Notes: generated by a model not told the origin, from the letters alone. Shown: positions 49,566 to 59,793, counted from the stretch's first letter. The stretch is DNA of 64,000 bases from Mesorhizobium shangrilense (GCF_028826155.1 NZ_JAQGPN010000001.1:4527501-4591500); one strand, 5' to 3'. Made by a program: numbers and translations.

Positions 49566-50159
49566 ATGCTTCGGGGACTCTACGACTGGACGATGTCGCT
49601 TGCTGCGCGCAAGTCCGCCGAATGGTGGCTGGCGATCATCGCCTTCATCGAGAGTTCGGTGTTCCTCGTGCCCGCCGACGTGCTCTACGTGCCAATGGCG
49701 ATCGCCCGGCCCGACCGCGCCTACCGCTACGCACTCGTGGCCACCGTGGCCTCGGTGCTGGGCGGCATCGCCGGGTGGCTGCTTGGCCATTTCGCCTATG
49801 AAACGATCGCCAAGCCGGTGCTGGAGTTCTATGGCAAACTCGACGAGTTCGAGGCGCTGATACCGACCGAAGGCACGGCGACCGGCTTCATCCTCCTGAT
49901 GCTGGTCACCTCCGGCCTCGCCCACCTGCCGCCGATCAAGGTCGTCACCATCCTGTCCGGCGTCATCGGCGTGAACATCTGGGTGTTCATAATCTCGGCG
50001 ATCATCGCCCGCGGCGCCCGTTTCTGGTTCCTCGCCTGGCTCTTGCGCCGCTACGGGGAGCCTATTCGCCACTTCATCGAGAAGCGCCTGGGCCTGATCG
50101 CCGCAGCGGGCGCCGCCGCCCTCATTCTGCTTTACATTCTCTACAAGCTGCTGACGTAG
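49566..50159 (+). CDS. YqaA/DedA-family membrane protein
   Basis: A 197-residue membrane protein of the YqaA branch of the VTT/DedA superfamily (SNARE-associated domain), with about four to five membrane segments. Typical pieces are FIESSVFLVPADVLYVPMAI, VLGGIAGWLLGHFAYETIAK and LAHLPPIKVVTILSGVIGVN. DedA-like proteins act in lipid carrier recycling and membrane homeostasis; the YqaA branch is uncharacterised. It is 40 bases upstream of dsbB in the same orientation, a pairing often seen in rhizobia, so the two are probably cotranscribed. Confidence 0.92.
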   Translation: MLRGLYDWTMSLAARKSAEWWLAIIAFIESSVFLVPADVLYVPMAIARPDRAYRYALVATVASVLGGIAGWLLGHFAYETIAKPVLEFYGKLDEFEALIPTEGTATGFILLMLVTSGLAHLPPIKVVTILSGVIGVNIWVFIISAIIARGARFWFLAWLLRRYGEPIRHFIEKRLGLIAAAGAAALILLYILYKLLT

Positions 50160-50199
50160 CGAGACTTTCAGACGCCTGTCCGGCCGGACCGATACCGAT

Positions 50200-50715
50200 A
50201 TGACCCCACTGCTTTCCCCGACAAGCCGGCTGCAGGCTGCGACCGCCCTCTTCCTGGCGCTCGCGATGGCTGCGACCGTCGGCTCCGCCCTGGGCTTCCA
50301 GCACATCGGCGGCTACATCCCGTGCAAGCTCTGCTACGAGCAGCGCATGCCCTACTATGTGGGCGCGCCCCTCATGCTCCTGGCATTCGTCTCCTCGACG
50401 CTGCGCTGGCCGCCGCTGCTGACGCGCGGCCTGCTCTTCGTGGGCGGACTGCTGATGACCTATGGGCTCTATCTCGGCGTTTTCCACTCGGGCGTCGAAT
50501 GGGGATGGTGGCCAGGCCCGACCGACTGCGGGATCGCAGTGGAGGGACCGTCCGGCAGCGGCAACGGCGTGCTCGACATGCTGAACGACGTCATGCCGCC
50601 CTCCTGCGACGAGGCCGCCCTGCGCATCCTGGGCCTGTCCATGGCCGGCTGGAACGCCGTGGCGAGCCTGATACTGGCTGCGGTGGCTTTCCGCGGGGCG
50701 TTTTCGCGGCGCTGA
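50200..50715 (+). CDS. dsbB: Disulfide bond formation protein DsbB
   Basis: DsbB reoxidises DsbA in the periplasm and passes electrons to ubiquinone. The 171-residue product has four membrane helices. The first periplasmic Cys pair is in IPCKLCYEQRMPYY (CKLC), and the second pair is supplied by Cys in PTDCGIAVEG and MPPSCDEAA of the second periplasmic loop. Both pairs are intact. It follows the YqaA-like gene and converges on the HAD phosphatase gene. Confidence 0.94.
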   Translation: MTPLLSPTSRLQAATALFLALAMAATVGSALGFQHIGGYIPCKLCYEQRMPYYVGAPLMLLAFVSSTLRWPPLLTRGLLFVGGLLMTYGLYLGVFHSGVEWGWWPGPTDCGIAVEGPSGSGNGVLDMLNDVMPPSCDEAALRILGLSMAGWNAVASLILAAVAFRGAFSRR

Positions 50716-50742
50716 GCCGCAGGCTCCGGCGGGCCAGCGCAG

Positions 50743-51459
50743 CTACGCCGCATTCCTCTGAGTCAGCAATCCCGGCAGTTCGGTGACCGAGTGCAGTATC
50801 GCATCGGCCAGCGGGGTCAGGCTGGCCCTGGTGCCCGTGCCGGAGAGCACGCCAACCGCGAGACCGGCTCCGCCGGCCCGCGCCATTTCCAGGTCGTGGC
50901 GGTTGTCGCCCACCATCGCGATTTCCGACGGCTTCAAGCCGGTCAGGTCGCAGAAGGCTAAGACGGCGTCGGGCGCAGGCTTGGGATTGGCAACCGCGTC
51001 ATAGCCGTAGACGGCATCGAACATCTGGGCGACGCCAAGCGCCAGCAGCGTTTTTTCGGCGCCGCCGGTCGAATCGTTGGTGCAGAGTCCGAGCCGATAG
51101 CCGGCCGCATGAAGCGCGGCGAGCGTCTCCTTGATGCCCTCGAGCGCGATCGCCTGCAGGGCGCCCTCCTCAGCGGTGGCGGTGTCGAAGCGTCGGACCA
51201 TGTCGGCGCGGGCGTGGACCTCGAGATGCGGATACCACAGCGAGACGATGTCGGCGTTGGTTCCAGCCGCGAAGACCGAATCGGCCCGGAAACCGGCAGC
51301 GTCGAAATCGTAGCCGGCGTCGGTCAGCAGCGTGTTTGCCCGCAGCCGATCACCATCCGCCGCCTCCAGCGCCATCCGGTCGCCGATGGCGAACCAGGTG
51401 CGCTGGAAGTCCACCAATGTCCCATCCTTGTCGAACAGGATGCCCTTTATCGTCGCCAA
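50743..51459 (-). CDS. HAD-superfamily phosphatase (phosphoglycolate phosphatase-like)
   Basis: A 238-residue HAD hydrolase. Motif I is ILFDKDGTLVDF, motif II LGLCTNDSTGGAEKTL, motif III Lys in VANPKPAPDAVLAF and motif IV AMVGDNRHDLEMARAGGA. The closest functional label is phosphoglycolate phosphatase (Gph), but HAD specificity cannot be read from sequence. No ATG fits; the start is the TTG at 51459, just 4 bases after the pgi stop codon. The longer open frame upstream runs antisense-like through the end of pgi and is not part of the protein. It is probably cotranscribed with pgi. Confidence 0.88.
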   Translation of the reverse strand: MATIKGILFDKDGTLVDFQRTWFAIGDRMALEAADGDRLRANTLLTDAGYDFDAAGFRADSVFAAGTNADIVSLWYPHLEVHARADMVRRFDTATAEEGALQAIALEGIKETLAALHAAGYRLGLCTNDSTGGAEKTLLALGVAQMFDAVYGYDAVANPKPAPDAVLAFCDLTGLKPSEIAMVGDNRHDLEMARAGGAGLAVGVLSGTGTRASLTPLADAILHSVTELPGLLTQRNAA

Positions 51460-51463
51460 GCCG

Positions 51464-53107
51464 TCACGTCCCTTGTCGTTGCAGGGCGTGAATATGGCCG
51501 ACGAGGCCCGATGTCGAGACATCGCCCGCGTCATCGGCTTTGCCTTCCACGACTGGCAGCAGGTTGGTGGCGAGTTCCTTGCCGAGTTCGACGCCCCACT
51601 GGTCGAAGGAATTGATGTTGAACAGAACGCCTTCGACGAACACGCGGTGCTCGTAGAGAGCAATCAGCCGGCCGAGCGTGAACGGATTGAGCAGGCGGTG
51701 GACGATCGTCAACGACGGCCGGTTGCCGGAGAAGACGCGGTGCGGCGCGATCTCCTCCACCTCGGAGGCCTTCATGCCCTTCGCCAGCATCTGCGCCTTC
51801 GCCTCCTCCAGCGTGCGCCCCTTCATCAGCGCCTGCGACTGCGCCAGGCAGTTGGCGACCAGAAGGTCGTGATGCACCTTCAGGTCAGGCTCATGCCCCG
51901 TCGCAGCGACGATGAACTCGACGGGAATGACGTCTGTACCCTGGTGCAGAAGCTGGAAGAAGGCATGCTGGCCGTTGGTGCCAGGCTCCCCCCAGACGAG
52001 CGGACCCGTCGGCGTCGCCGGCACGCCGCCGTCGAGCGTCACGCTCTTGCCGTTCGACTCCATGTCGAGCTGCTGCAGGTATGCCGGCAGCCGCGCAAGG
52101 CGCTGGTCGTATGGGATGACGGCCCGCGAGGGGTATTCGCAGATGGCGCGGTGCCAGAACCCGATGAGGCCAAGGATCATGGGAACGTTCTCGAGGATCG
52201 GCGCCGTGGCGAAGTGCTGGTCCATGGCATGCGCACCGTCCAGGAAGTCGCGAAAGTTCCGCGGACCGACGGCCAGCATGATCGGCAGGCCGATGGCCGA
52301 CCAGAGCGAGTACCGGCCGCCGACCCAATCCCAGAAGCCAAACACGCGGTCTGGCGCAATGCCGAAGGCGGCGACCTTGTCCAGCGCGGTGGAGACTGCG
52401 CTGAAGTGCCTGCCCACCGCATCCGTGCCCAGCGCCTTCTCGACCCAGCGTTTCGCGGTCTCGGCGTTGGTCATGGTCTCGATGGTGGTGAAGGTTTTCG
52501 ACGCGATGACGAAGAGCGTCGTCTCGGGCGAGAGCCCCTTCAGCGTGTCAGCGATGTGGGCGCCGTCGACATTCGACACGAAATGGGTGCGCGGACCGTC
52601 GTGATAGGGCGAGAGCGCCAGCGTCGCCATGACCGGGCCCAGGTCCGACCCGCCGATGCCGATGTTGACGACGTCGGTGATCCTGCTGCCCGTCGCACCG
52701 GCCGCTTCGCCGGTGCGCACGGCCTCGGCAAAACGCGCCATTGCGCCGAGCACGGCGTGGACCTCCGGCACCACGTTAACGCCGTCGACCTCGATGACGG
52801 CGCCTTCCGGCGCGCGCAGCGCCGTGTGCAGGACGGCGCGGTCCTCGGTCGTGTTGATCTTCTCGCCGGCCAGCATTTCGTCGCGCCGCTGCTCCACCCC
52901 CGCAGCAAGCGCGAATTCGGCCAGGAGCCGCATGGTCTCCTCGCTGACCGCGCATTTGGACCAATCGAGTAGTAGATCGTCGAACGTCAGCGAGAACCGC
53001 GCAAAGCGCTCGGCATCGCCTTCGAACTGCTTGCGGATGTCGGCAGGACGCACGTCGCGATGCGCGTTGAGTTCGGCGAGGGCCGTGGCGAAGGCGGTGC
53101 TGGTCAC
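51464..53107 (-). CDS. pgi: Glucose-6-phosphate isomerase
   Basis: Pgi interconverts glucose 6-phosphate and fructose 6-phosphate in the cytosol. The 547-residue protein is of the classical bacterial type, with signatures [36 protein letters not shown], the PGI signature [20 protein letters not shown] with the catalytic Glu in this stretch and the His in the same stretch, and the C-terminal [14 protein letters not shown] containing the active-site Lys. The HAD phosphatase gene follows four bases after its stop, suggesting one transcript. The divergent MocR gene lies 247 bases away. Confidence 0.97.
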   Translation of the reverse strand: MTSTAFATALAELNAHRDVRPADIRKQFEGDAERFARFSLTFDDLLLDWSKCAVSEETMRLLAEFALAAGVEQRRDEMLAGEKINTTEDRAVLHTALRAPEGAVIEVDGVNVVPEVHAVLGAMARFAEAVRTGEAAGATGSRITDVVNIGIGGSDLGPVMATLALSPYHDGPRTHFVSNVDGAHIADTLKGLSPETTLFVIASKTFTTIETMTNAETAKRWVEKALGTDAVGRHFSAVSTALDKVAAFGIAPDRVFGFWDWVGGRYSLWSAIGLPIMLAVGPRNFRDFLDGAHAMDQHFATAPILENVPMILGLIGFWHRAICEYPSRAVIPYDQRLARLPAYLQQLDMESNGKSVTLDGGVPATPTGPLVWGEPGTNGQHAFFQLLHQGTDVIPVEFIVAATGHEPDLKVHHDLLVANCLAQSQALMKGRTLEEAKAQMLAKGMKASEVEEIAPHRVFSGNRPSLTIVHRLLNPFTLGRLIALYEHRVFVEGVLFNINSFDQWGVELGKELATNLLPVVEGKADDAGDVSTSGLVGHIHALQRQGT

Positions 53108-53285
53108 GTTTACGCTCCGGATGGTCGTTCGAAGCGCACCTTAGCAGACCTTTGCGACAATAAGGGGCGCTCGACGGCTTCCTCCGACGCATTTTTTTCA
53201 ATCGATTTAGAATCAACGGCGACGTCGAAGCGTGTCGATCGATCACTGGCATAAATAGCAAAGATCAGAAAAATTAACTGGTGCA

Positions 53286-53327
53286 AGGCTTTGGCCCAGG
53301 ACTACAAACTCATGGTCCAGGCTTTGG
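53286..53327 (+). promoter_or_regulatory. Candidate MocR operator
   Basis: Upstream of the MocR gene the 9-base word AGGCTTTGG occurs twice (53286-53294 and 53319-53327), 33 bases apart or about three helical turns, and between them lies an imperfect inverted repeat, CCAGGAC (53296-53302) and GTCCAGG (53315-53321). MocR-type regulators bind paired direct repeats, with GGTCC-like words in several cases, so this is a plausible autoregulatory site 30-70 bases before the ATG at 53355. Confidence 0.5.
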
Positions 53328-53354
53328 GAATCGAGGAAGCCACGGGAGACAGAC

Positions 53355-54848
53355 ATGCCGCAGCGTAATGACGTCGCCATCTGGTCCGGTCTCTTCCGGA
53401 TCTCGCCGGAATCGGGGCAGACGCTGCAAGCGCAGATCCGCCAGGCGATCGTGGCCGCCATCCTCGACCGACAGATCGCCGCATCGATGCCCCTGCCCTC
53501 ATGCCGCATCCTTGCAGAGAAGCTGGGAGTTGCGCGCGGCACCGTGGTTCTCGCCTTCCAGCAACTCGTCGACCAGGGGTTCCTGGTGGCGCGCGAGCGA
53601 CGCGGGCATTTCGTCAATCCGGACGTGCTCGCCACCCCGGCCAAGCCGCAGCGCAAGCCGCCGGACGCCGCCAACTCGATCGATTGGAAGGCGCGCCGCC
53701 AGATCGCCGCGAGCGAGATGCCGCCGTCGGCCAATTATCGCAACTGGATCAAGTCGTCCTATCCGTTCGTCTACGGCCAGTTCGACCCGGCGCTGTTCCC
53801 GACGGCCGAATGGCGCGAATGCAACCGCATGGCGCTCGCCGTGCTCGAGATCCGCAACTGGGCGGCCGACATGGTGGACCGCGACGATCCACTGCTGATC
53901 GAGCAGATACAGGCGCGGCTGCTGCCGCGCCGGGGCATCTTCGCCAATCCGGACGAGATCATCGTCACGCTCGGCGCGCAGAACGCGCTCTACATGCTCG
54001 CCACGCTGCTGATGACCAAGGGCAGCAAGGTCGCCATGGAAGATCCGGGCTATCCCGACGCTCGTTCGATCTTCCGGCTGGCCGGCGCCGACATCGCGCC
54101 GGTGCCGGTCGACAGTTCGGGCATCGTTACGTCGGCCATCCCGTCGGACGCGGGCTTCGTGTTCGTCACGCCCAGCCACCACTGCCCGACCATGGTGCCG
54201 CTCAGCGCGGATCGCAGGCAAGACCTGCTGGCGCGGGCGGCGCGCGACAACCAGGTGATCATCGAGGACGGCTATGACAGCCAGCTCTTCGACGACGCCC
54301 CGCAGCAGGCCCTGAAGAGCCTCGATCGCACCGGACGCGTGGTCTATGTCGGATCGATGTCGAAGACGTTGGCTCCCGGCCTGCGCATCGGCTACATCGT
54401 GGCGTCCGCCGACCTCATTGCGGAACTGCGGGCATTGAGGCGCTTCATGCTCCGCCATCCGCCGGCCAACAACCAGCGGGCGATCGCGCTGTTCCTGTCG
54501 CTCGGCCACCATGACGCACTCGTTCGCCGGCTATCGACCGCCTTCGAGGAACGACGCAAACGTTTGATCCAGGCGATCTCCGCGTTCCTCCCCGAATGGC
54601 GTCCGACAGATTCGGCTGGCGGCACCTCGATCTGGCTCGAAGGGCCGCATGGCACCGACGCGCGCTCCATCGCCGAGGCGGCGGCGGCGCGCAGCGTCAT
54701 CATCGAGCCGGGGGACCGCTTCTTCGACCAGGTCGACAAGCCGAGCAGGTTCATGCGGCTCGGCTTCTCCTCGATTGCCCTTCAGCACATCGAGCCCGGC
54801 ATACGCGAACTGGCGACGGCGGCAGGCAGGAGACCGGCGGCGGCATAG
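53355..54848 (+). CDS. MocR-type GntR regulator with aminotransferase domain
   Basis: A 497-residue regulator. Residues about 20-90 form a GntR winged helix (LQAQIRQAIVAAILDRQIAA and RILAEKLGVARGTVVLAFQQ), and about 120-490 a type I aminotransferase-like domain that binds pyridoxal phosphate, with the Schiff-base Lys in YVGSMSKTLAPGLRIGYI. MocR proteins sense small amino compounds or the cofactor through this domain. The ATG at 53355 has GGGAGA upstream. The MttB-like gene about 200 bases downstream in the same direction is a possible target. Candidate operator repeats lie just upstream. Confidence 0.92.
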   Translation: MPQRNDVAIWSGLFRISPESGQTLQAQIRQAIVAAILDRQIAASMPLPSCRILAEKLGVARGTVVLAFQQLVDQGFLVARERRGHFVNPDVLATPAKPQRKPPDAANSIDWKARRQIAASEMPPSANYRNWIKSSYPFVYGQFDPALFPTAEWRECNRMALAVLEIRNWAADMVDRDDPLLIEQIQARLLPRRGIFANPDEIIVTLGAQNALYMLATLLMTKGSKVAMEDPGYPDARSIFRLAGADIAPVPVDSSGIVTSAIPSDAGFVFVTPSHHCPTMVPLSADRRQDLLARAARDNQVIIEDGYDSQLFDDAPQQALKSLDRTGRVVYVGSMSKTLAPGLRIGYIVASADLIAELRALRRFMLRHPPANNQRAIALFLSLGHHDALVRRLSTAFEERRKRLIQAISAFLPEWRPTDSAGGTSIWLEGPHGTDARSIAEAAAARSVIIEPGDRFFDQVDKPSRFMRLGFSSIALQHIEPGIRELATAAGRRPAAA

Positions 54849-54884
54849 CGGTTTCGACCGAAGCGCACCCTCCCAAGCGCGCAC

Positions 54885-54911
54885 AGAATGGCCGGCATCG
54901 CCGGCCATTCT
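54885..54911 (+). terminator. Hairpin after the MocR gene
   Basis: A perfect 12-bp stem (AGAATGGCCGGC and GCCGGCCATTCT) with a 3-base loop lies 36 bases after the MocR stop codon. No T-run follows. It probably ends or attenuates transcription between the MocR gene and the MttB-like gene. Confidence 0.55.
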
Positions 54912-55045
54912 GGCATAAACAGCCGATACTCCTGGCCCACCCGCAGCTTCCTGCGCGGTTCGATACTCGTCGGAACTACAAGGGGAAAAGCCAGGCTCGC
55001 CTTCCTCCGGAACCGCGGCCTTCGGCAGAAAGGTGGCGTGTGGCG

Positions 55046-56635
55046 ATGTCAGGCACGCTGGATATTCAGGCGCAGGCGACCGAGAGAGTGGGCAGGCGCT
55101 CGGGCGGGCGGGAGGCGCGACGGGCGTTGAGAGCGGCTCCGCTGGCCGAAGACATTCGTCCAGTCCGCGCCGGCCTCGAAGGCGGGCGCTACAAGCCGCT
55201 GGACGAAAACGACCTCTCGCGCATCCATGAGGCGGTGTTGACCGTACTGGAGACGGTCGGCTTCGCCAATGCCATTCCCTCCTGCATCGAGGCGCTGACC
55301 GGCGCCGGGGCGAGCCATGACGCAGACGGCCGCATCCGCTTCCCGCGCCGGCTGGTGCTGGACACGATCCGCAACGCGGCGCGCAACTTCACGCTCTGCG
55401 GCCAGGATCCCAAGCACGACATGGTCATCCAGGGCAAGCGCGTCCACTTCGGCACGGCGGGTGCGGCGGTGCACCTGATCGACGTCGAGAAGCGCGAGTA
55501 CCGCGAGAGCCTGCTGCAGGACATCTATGATGCGGCCCGCCTGGTCGACGGGCTGGACAACATCCACTTCTTCCAGCGACCGATGGTGCCGCGCGACATC
55601 CCCGATCCGCTGGCGATGGATTTCAACACGCTCTACGCCTGCCTGATGGGCACGTCGAAGCATGTCGGCACTTCGTTCACGGTGCGCGAGAACGTGGCGC
55701 CCGCGCTGGAGATGCTCCACGCCATCGCCGGCGGCGAGGCGAATTTTCGGGCGCGTCCCTTCGTCTCCAATTCCAATTGCTTCGTCGTACCGCCGATGAA
55801 GTTTGCCGAGGACGCGTGCGGCGTGCTGGAAGCCTGCGTGGCTGGCGGCATCCCGATCCTGCTGCTTTCGGCCGGACAAGCCGGCGCGACGGCGCCCGCG
55901 GCGATCGCCGGAGCGGTGGTGCAGGCAGTGGCCGAGGTGCTCGCAGGCCTCGTCTATGTCAACGCGCTGAAACCCGGGCACCCGGCGATCTTCGGAGCCT
56001 GGCCGTTCGTCTCCGACCTGAGGACGGGGGCCATGTCCGGCGGTTCGGCCGAACAAGCGCTGCTGACAGCCGCCTGCGCGCAGATGGCGCAATATTACGA
56101 CCTGCCCGGCGGTTCCGCCGCCGGTATGGCGGACTCGAAGCTACCGGACATCCAGTCGGGCTACGAGAAAGGCATCACCAACGTCATGGCGGGCCTCTCG
56201 GGCCTCAATCTCGTCTACGAGTCGGCCGGCATGCACGCTTCGCTGCTCGGCTTCTGCCTGGAAAGCCTGATCATCGACAACGACATGCTCGGACACTGCC
56301 TGCGCTGCGTGCGCGGCATCGCGGTCACCGACGCGGCGCTCTCGATCGATACCATCGCCGAGGTGTGCATGAGCGGGCCGGGCCACTATCTCGGCAACGA
56401 GCAGACGCTGAGGCTGATGCAGACCGAGTATTTCTATCCTGCAGTCGGCGACCGCCTCTCGCCCAAGGAGTGGAACGAGAAGGGAAAGCCCGACATCCTC
56501 ATGAGAGCCATCGCCGAGAAGAAGCGGGTGCTGGCGACGCGCTTTCCCCGACACGTGCCGAAGTCGACCGACGACCGGTTGCGCGCCCGCTTCGGCGACC
56601 TGATCGCCCTGCCCCGCGCGACCATGGGCGGGTAG
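55046..56635 (+). CDS. MttB-superfamily (trimethylamine/betaine) methyltransferase
   Basis: A 529-residue member of the trimethylamine methyltransferase superfamily, which demethylates quaternary or tertiary amines by passing a methyl to a corrinoid protein. The reading frame contains no internal TAG, so it is a non-pyrrolysine (MtgB-like) member that may use glycine betaine or a related compound. Typical pieces are MVPRDIPDPLAMDFNTLYAC, HVGTSFTVRENVAPALEMLH, SGYEKGITNVMAGLSG and MSGPGHYLGNEQTLRLMQTE. The start may be the ATG at 55046 or a GTG at 55040 better spaced from AAAGG. No corrinoid protein gene is near. The substrate is inferred. Confidence 0.9.
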   Translation: MSGTLDIQAQATERVGRRSGGREARRALRAAPLAEDIRPVRAGLEGGRYKPLDENDLSRIHEAVLTVLETVGFANAIPSCIEALTGAGASHDADGRIRFPRRLVLDTIRNAARNFTLCGQDPKHDMVIQGKRVHFGTAGAAVHLIDVEKREYRESLLQDIYDAARLVDGLDNIHFFQRPMVPRDIPDPLAMDFNTLYACLMGTSKHVGTSFTVRENVAPALEMLHAIAGGEANFRARPFVSNSNCFVVPPMKFAEDACGVLEACVAGGIPILLLSAGQAGATAPAAIAGAVVQAVAEVLAGLVYVNALKPGHPAIFGAWPFVSDLRTGAMSGGSAEQALLTAACAQMAQYYDLPGGSAAGMADSKLPDIQSGYEKGITNVMAGLSGLNLVYESAGMHASLLGFCLESLIIDNDMLGHCLRCVRGIAVTDAALSIDTIAEVCMSGPGHYLGNEQTLRLMQTEYFYPAVGDRLSPKEWNEKGKPDILMRAIAEKKRVLATRFPRHVPKSTDDRLRARFGDLIALPRATMGG

Positions 56636-56768
56636 GCCGGAGAACCAGCGCAGCCCAGCCGCTCCCCCGTCGGCAAGTCCGCAGGCCAGGAAATTTCCGT
56701 ATCGCCTGTCGGATCGGGGGCGGCTTGCTCGTCCTTGCGACACAACCATAAATCAAGGAAACCCGCAG

Positions 56769-57233
56769 ATGACCGCAGCCAATGACCGCGAACTGACTCT
56801 CACCCGACTGATCGACGCGCCGCGCGAGAAGGTTTTTCGCTGCTGGACCGAACCGTCGCTGATGGTGAAGTGGTTCGCGCCGAAGCCCTGGTCGACCCCG
56901 CGCGCCGAGACCGACCCGCGCGCGGGCGGCAAGAGCCTGATCGTGATGGCCGATCCGGACGGCAACGAGTTTCCAAACGAGGGAGTCTATCTGGAGGTCG
57001 TACCGAACGAGAAGATCGTCTTCACCGACGCCTTCACCGATGCGTGGTTCCCGTCGGAAAAGCCGTTCTTCGTCGGCATCATCACATTGGCAGACGAGAA
57101 CGGCAAGACCCGCTACACCGCGATGGCCCGGCATTGGACCAAGGAAGACTGCGACGCCCACGAAAAGATGGGTTTTCATGAGGGCTGGGGGCAGTGTGCA
57201 GCGCAGATGGAAGAGGTGGCGAAGACGTTGTGA
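56769..57233 (+). CDS. SRPBCC (AHSA1-like) family protein
   Basis: A 154-residue START/Bet v1-fold protein of the AHSA1 type, with RLIDAPREKVFRCWTEPSLM, KWFAPKPWSTPRAETDPRAG, VYLEVVPNEKIVFTDAFTDA and the C-terminal GFHEGWGQCAAQMEEVAKTL. Such proteins bind hydrophobic ligands; no ligand is known here. The ATG at 56769 is preceded by AAGGAAACCCGCAG. Unlike the ArsR-linked SRPBCC gene at 12686 it has no regulator next to it. It is convergent with the IlvD/Edd dehydratase gene. Confidence 0.9.
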   Translation: MTAANDRELTLTRLIDAPREKVFRCWTEPSLMVKWFAPKPWSTPRAETDPRAGGKSLIVMADPDGNEFPNEGVYLEVVPNEKIVFTDAFTDAWFPSEKPFFVGIITLADENGKTRYTAMARHWTKEDCDAHEKMGFHEGWGQCAAQMEEVAKTL

Positions 57234-57389
57234 TCGCCGTCGAGCAGCGTGGCACTATTGCCGGCCCAGCCCGTCATGCTGGGTGGAGGCAAGCCGTTCC
57301 TTGCGCTGCTCGGGGTCGAGACGTTGCCGCTGGGCGTCGCTCTGCTCAGATACGCTACCTGAGCAGAGCAGTTTGTTGCGGCCGAGGCC

Positions 57390-59192
57390 TCAGTGGTTGT
57401 CGCGCGGGACGCCGCTGGTGTGCGCCACGTCGCGGTACTTCACCGCCGGCTTGAGCACCATGCCCTGATCGAATTGGTCGACCATGCCGCGCTGGATCTC
57501 CTGCCACGGCGTCTGGTGCTTCGGATAGTGGAAGCCGCCATTGCCGTTCAGCGCAGCCCTGCGCTGGGCAAGCTCCTCGTCGGAGATGAGGATGTTCGCC
57601 GTGCCCTTGTTCAGATCGATGCGCACGCGGTCGCCCGACTTCAATAGCGCCAGCCCACCGCCGATGGCGGCCTCCGGCGCCGCGTTGAGGATCGACGGCG
57701 AACCCGACGTGCCGGACTGCCGACCGTCGCCGATGCACGGCAGCGAGTGGACGCCCTTCTTGATGAGGTAGGCGGGCGGCTGCATGTTCACGACCTCTGC
57801 GCCGCCGGGATAGCCGACCGGCCCCGCGCCGCGCATGAAGAGGATGGTGTGCTCGTCGATGCCCTGCGCCGGATCGTCGATGCGGGCGTGGTAATCCTCC
57901 GGTCCGTCGAACACCATCGCCTTGCCCTCGAAAGCCTCCGGATCGGCCGGGTTCGACAAATACCGGTCGCGGAACTCCTTCGAGATCACGCTGGTCTTCA
58001 TGATCGCGCTGTCGAACAGGTTGCCCTTGAGGTTGATGAAGCCGGCGGCCTTGAGCATCGGCTCCGCGACGGTGCGGATGACCCTGGTGTCGAGATTTTC
58101 GACCTTGCCGCAGTTCTCGCCGATGGACTTGCCGTTGACGGTCAGTGCGCCGGGGTTCGGCAGCAGCTTCTCCTTCATCAGCTCCATGACGACGGCGGGC
58201 ACGCCGCCGGCGTGGTGGTAGTCCTCGCCGAGATACTCGCCGGCCGGCTGCAGGTTGACCAGCAGCGGGATGTCGTGGCCGATCTTCTCCCAGTCGTCAT
58301 TGTCGAGCTCAACCCCGAGGTGCCGGGCGATGGCGTTGAGGTGGATCGGCGCGTTGGTCGAGCCGCCGATGGCCGAGTTGACGACGATGGCGTTCTCAAA
58401 GGCCTGGCGGGTCATGATGTCGGAGGGCTTGAGGTCCTCGTGCACCATGTCGACGATGCGCTTGCCGGTGGCATAGGCCATCTGGCCTCGCTCGCGATAG
58501 GGCGCGGGAATCGCGGCCGAACCCGGCAGCTGCATGCCCAGCGCCTCGGCGAGGCTGTTCATGGTAGTCGCCGTGCCCATCGTGTTGCAGAAGCCGACCG
58601 AAGGGGCGGCCGATGCAACGAGATCGATGAACTGCGGATAGTCGATTTCGCCGGCGGAATGCATCTCGCGCGCCTTCCAGGCGATGGTGCCCGAGCCGGT
58701 ACGCTGGCCGCGGTGCCAGCCGTTGAGCATCGGACCGACCGAGAACGCGATCGCCGGAATGTTGACGGTAGCGGCAGCCATCAAGAGCGCCGGCGTTGTC
58801 TTGTCGCAGCCAACGGTCAGCACGACGCCGTCGATCGGGTAGCCGTAGAGCACCTCGACGAGGCTGAGATAGGCGAGGTTGCGGTCGAGATTGGCTGTCG
58901 GGCGCTTGCCCGTCTCCTGGATCGGATGGCAGGGAAACTCGAAGGGGATGCCGCCCGCCGCCTCGATGCCGGCGCGGACGCGCTTGGCCAGTTCGATGTG
59001 GTGCCGATTGCAGGGCGACAGGTCCGAGCCGGTCTGCGCGATGCCGATCAGCGGCTTGCCCGACTGCAGTTCCTCGCGGGTCAGGCCGTAGTTCAGGTAG
59101 CGCTCGAGATAGAGCGCGGTCATGCCGGGGTTGTCCGGATTGTCGAACCACTCCTGCGAACGGAACTTCTTCTTGGTAACTGGCCCAGCCAT
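57390..59192 (-). CDS. IlvD/Edd-family sugar-acid dehydratase (arabinonate/xylonate type)
   Basis: A 600-residue dehydratase that removes water from a sugar acid, probably a pentonate such as L-arabinonate or D-xylonate, giving a 2-keto-3-deoxy acid. The [2Fe-2S] Cys are present in [29 protein letters not shown] and [14 protein letters not shown]. The beginning [20 protein letters not shown] and [20 protein letters not shown] is typical of this pentonate subgroup and unlike branched-chain IlvD. The exact substrate is uncertain. No aldolase or transporter is adjacent. It is divergent from coxG by 151 bases. Confidence 0.9.
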   Translation of the reverse strand: MAGPVTKKKFRSQEWFDNPDNPGMTALYLERYLNYGLTREELQSGKPLIGIAQTGSDLSPCNRHHIELAKRVRAGIEAAGGIPFEFPCHPIQETGKRPTANLDRNLAYLSLVEVLYGYPIDGVVLTVGCDKTTPALLMAAATVNIPAIAFSVGPMLNGWHRGQRTGSGTIAWKAREMHSAGEIDYPQFIDLVASAAPSVGFCNTMGTATTMNSLAEALGMQLPGSAAIPAPYRERGQMAYATGKRIVDMVHEDLKPSDIMTRQAFENAIVVNSAIGGSTNAPIHLNAIARHLGVELDNDDWEKIGHDIPLLVNLQPAGEYLGEDYHHAGGVPAVVMELMKEKLLPNPGALTVNGKSIGENCGKVENLDTRVIRTVAEPMLKAAGFINLKGNLFDSAIMKTSVISKEFRDRYLSNPADPEAFEGKAMVFDGPEDYHARIDDPAQGIDEHTILFMRGAGPVGYPGGAEVVNMQPPAYLIKKGVHSLPCIGDGRQSGTSGSPSILNAAPEAAIGGGLALLKSGDRVRIDLNKGTANILISDEELAQRRAALNGNGGFHYPKHQTPWQEIQRGMVDQFDQGMVLKPAVKYRDVAHTSGVPRDNH

Positions 59193-59343
59193 CGGTCACT
59201 CCCTGGAAATGCTGCGGCCATCGTTATGACAACGCTACCATCGCGGCAAGAGCCCGCGTTGCACGTCTACGTTCGGGACTTTGGTGCGATAGACAAGCCC
59301 GGGCCGCTGGACTACGAGAACGCAACACAGGAGGAGGACGCGC

Positions 59344-59793
59344 ATGGCCCTGGTGATCGAAGGCGAAGAACGAATCGCGGCGCCGATCGAGAAGGTCTGG
59401 GCGGCGCTCAATGACCCGGCCGTACTCAAGGACTCCATTCCCGGCTGCCAAAGCCTGGAGAAGACGTCGGACAACGAGCTGGCGGCAACCGTCGTGCTGA
59501 AGATCGGCCCGATCAAGGCGACCTTCAACGGCGAGGTGACGCTGAAGAACCTCAATCCGCCGCGCTCCTACACCATCCAGGGCGAAGGCAAGGGCGGCAT
59601 CGCCGGCTTTGCCAAGGGCGGCGCGGACGTGAAGCTCACCGAGGACGGCCCGGACAGCACCATCCTCAAGTACGAGGCAAAGGCGGATGTCGGCGGCAAG
59701 ATCGCCCAACTCGGCAGCCGGCTGATCACCTCGACGTCGAAGAAGCTCGCCGGCGAGTTCTTCTCCACCTTCGGCAAGAAGGTGGGTGGATAA
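59344..59793 (+). CDS. CoxG/SRPBCC family protein (CO dehydrogenase subunit G-like)
   Basis: A 149-residue protein of the CoxG branch of the SRPBCC fold: MALVIEGEERIAAPIEKVWA, LKDSIPGCQSLEKTSDNELA, KIGPIKATFNGEVTLKNLNP and GGKIAQLGSRLITSTSKKLA. CoxG in CO oxidisers anchors CO dehydrogenase to the membrane or delivers quinone; many rhizobia carry homologues next to molybdenum hydroxylase genes. No CO dehydrogenase gene is in view, so the name reflects family only. The region before the ATG contains GGAGGAGG, a strong ribosome-binding site. Confidence 0.92.
   Translation: MALVIEGEERIAAPIEKVWAALNDPAVLKDSIPGCQSLEKTSDNELAATVVLKIGPIKATFNGEVTLKNLNPPRSYTIQGEGKGGIAGFAKGGADVKLTEDGPDSTILKYEAKADVGGKIAQLGSRLITSTSKKLAGEFFSTFGKKVGG

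Noticed and set aside
55046..56635. A pyrrolysine-containing MttB
   Set aside because: No in-frame TAG occurs within the gene and no pyl genes are near.
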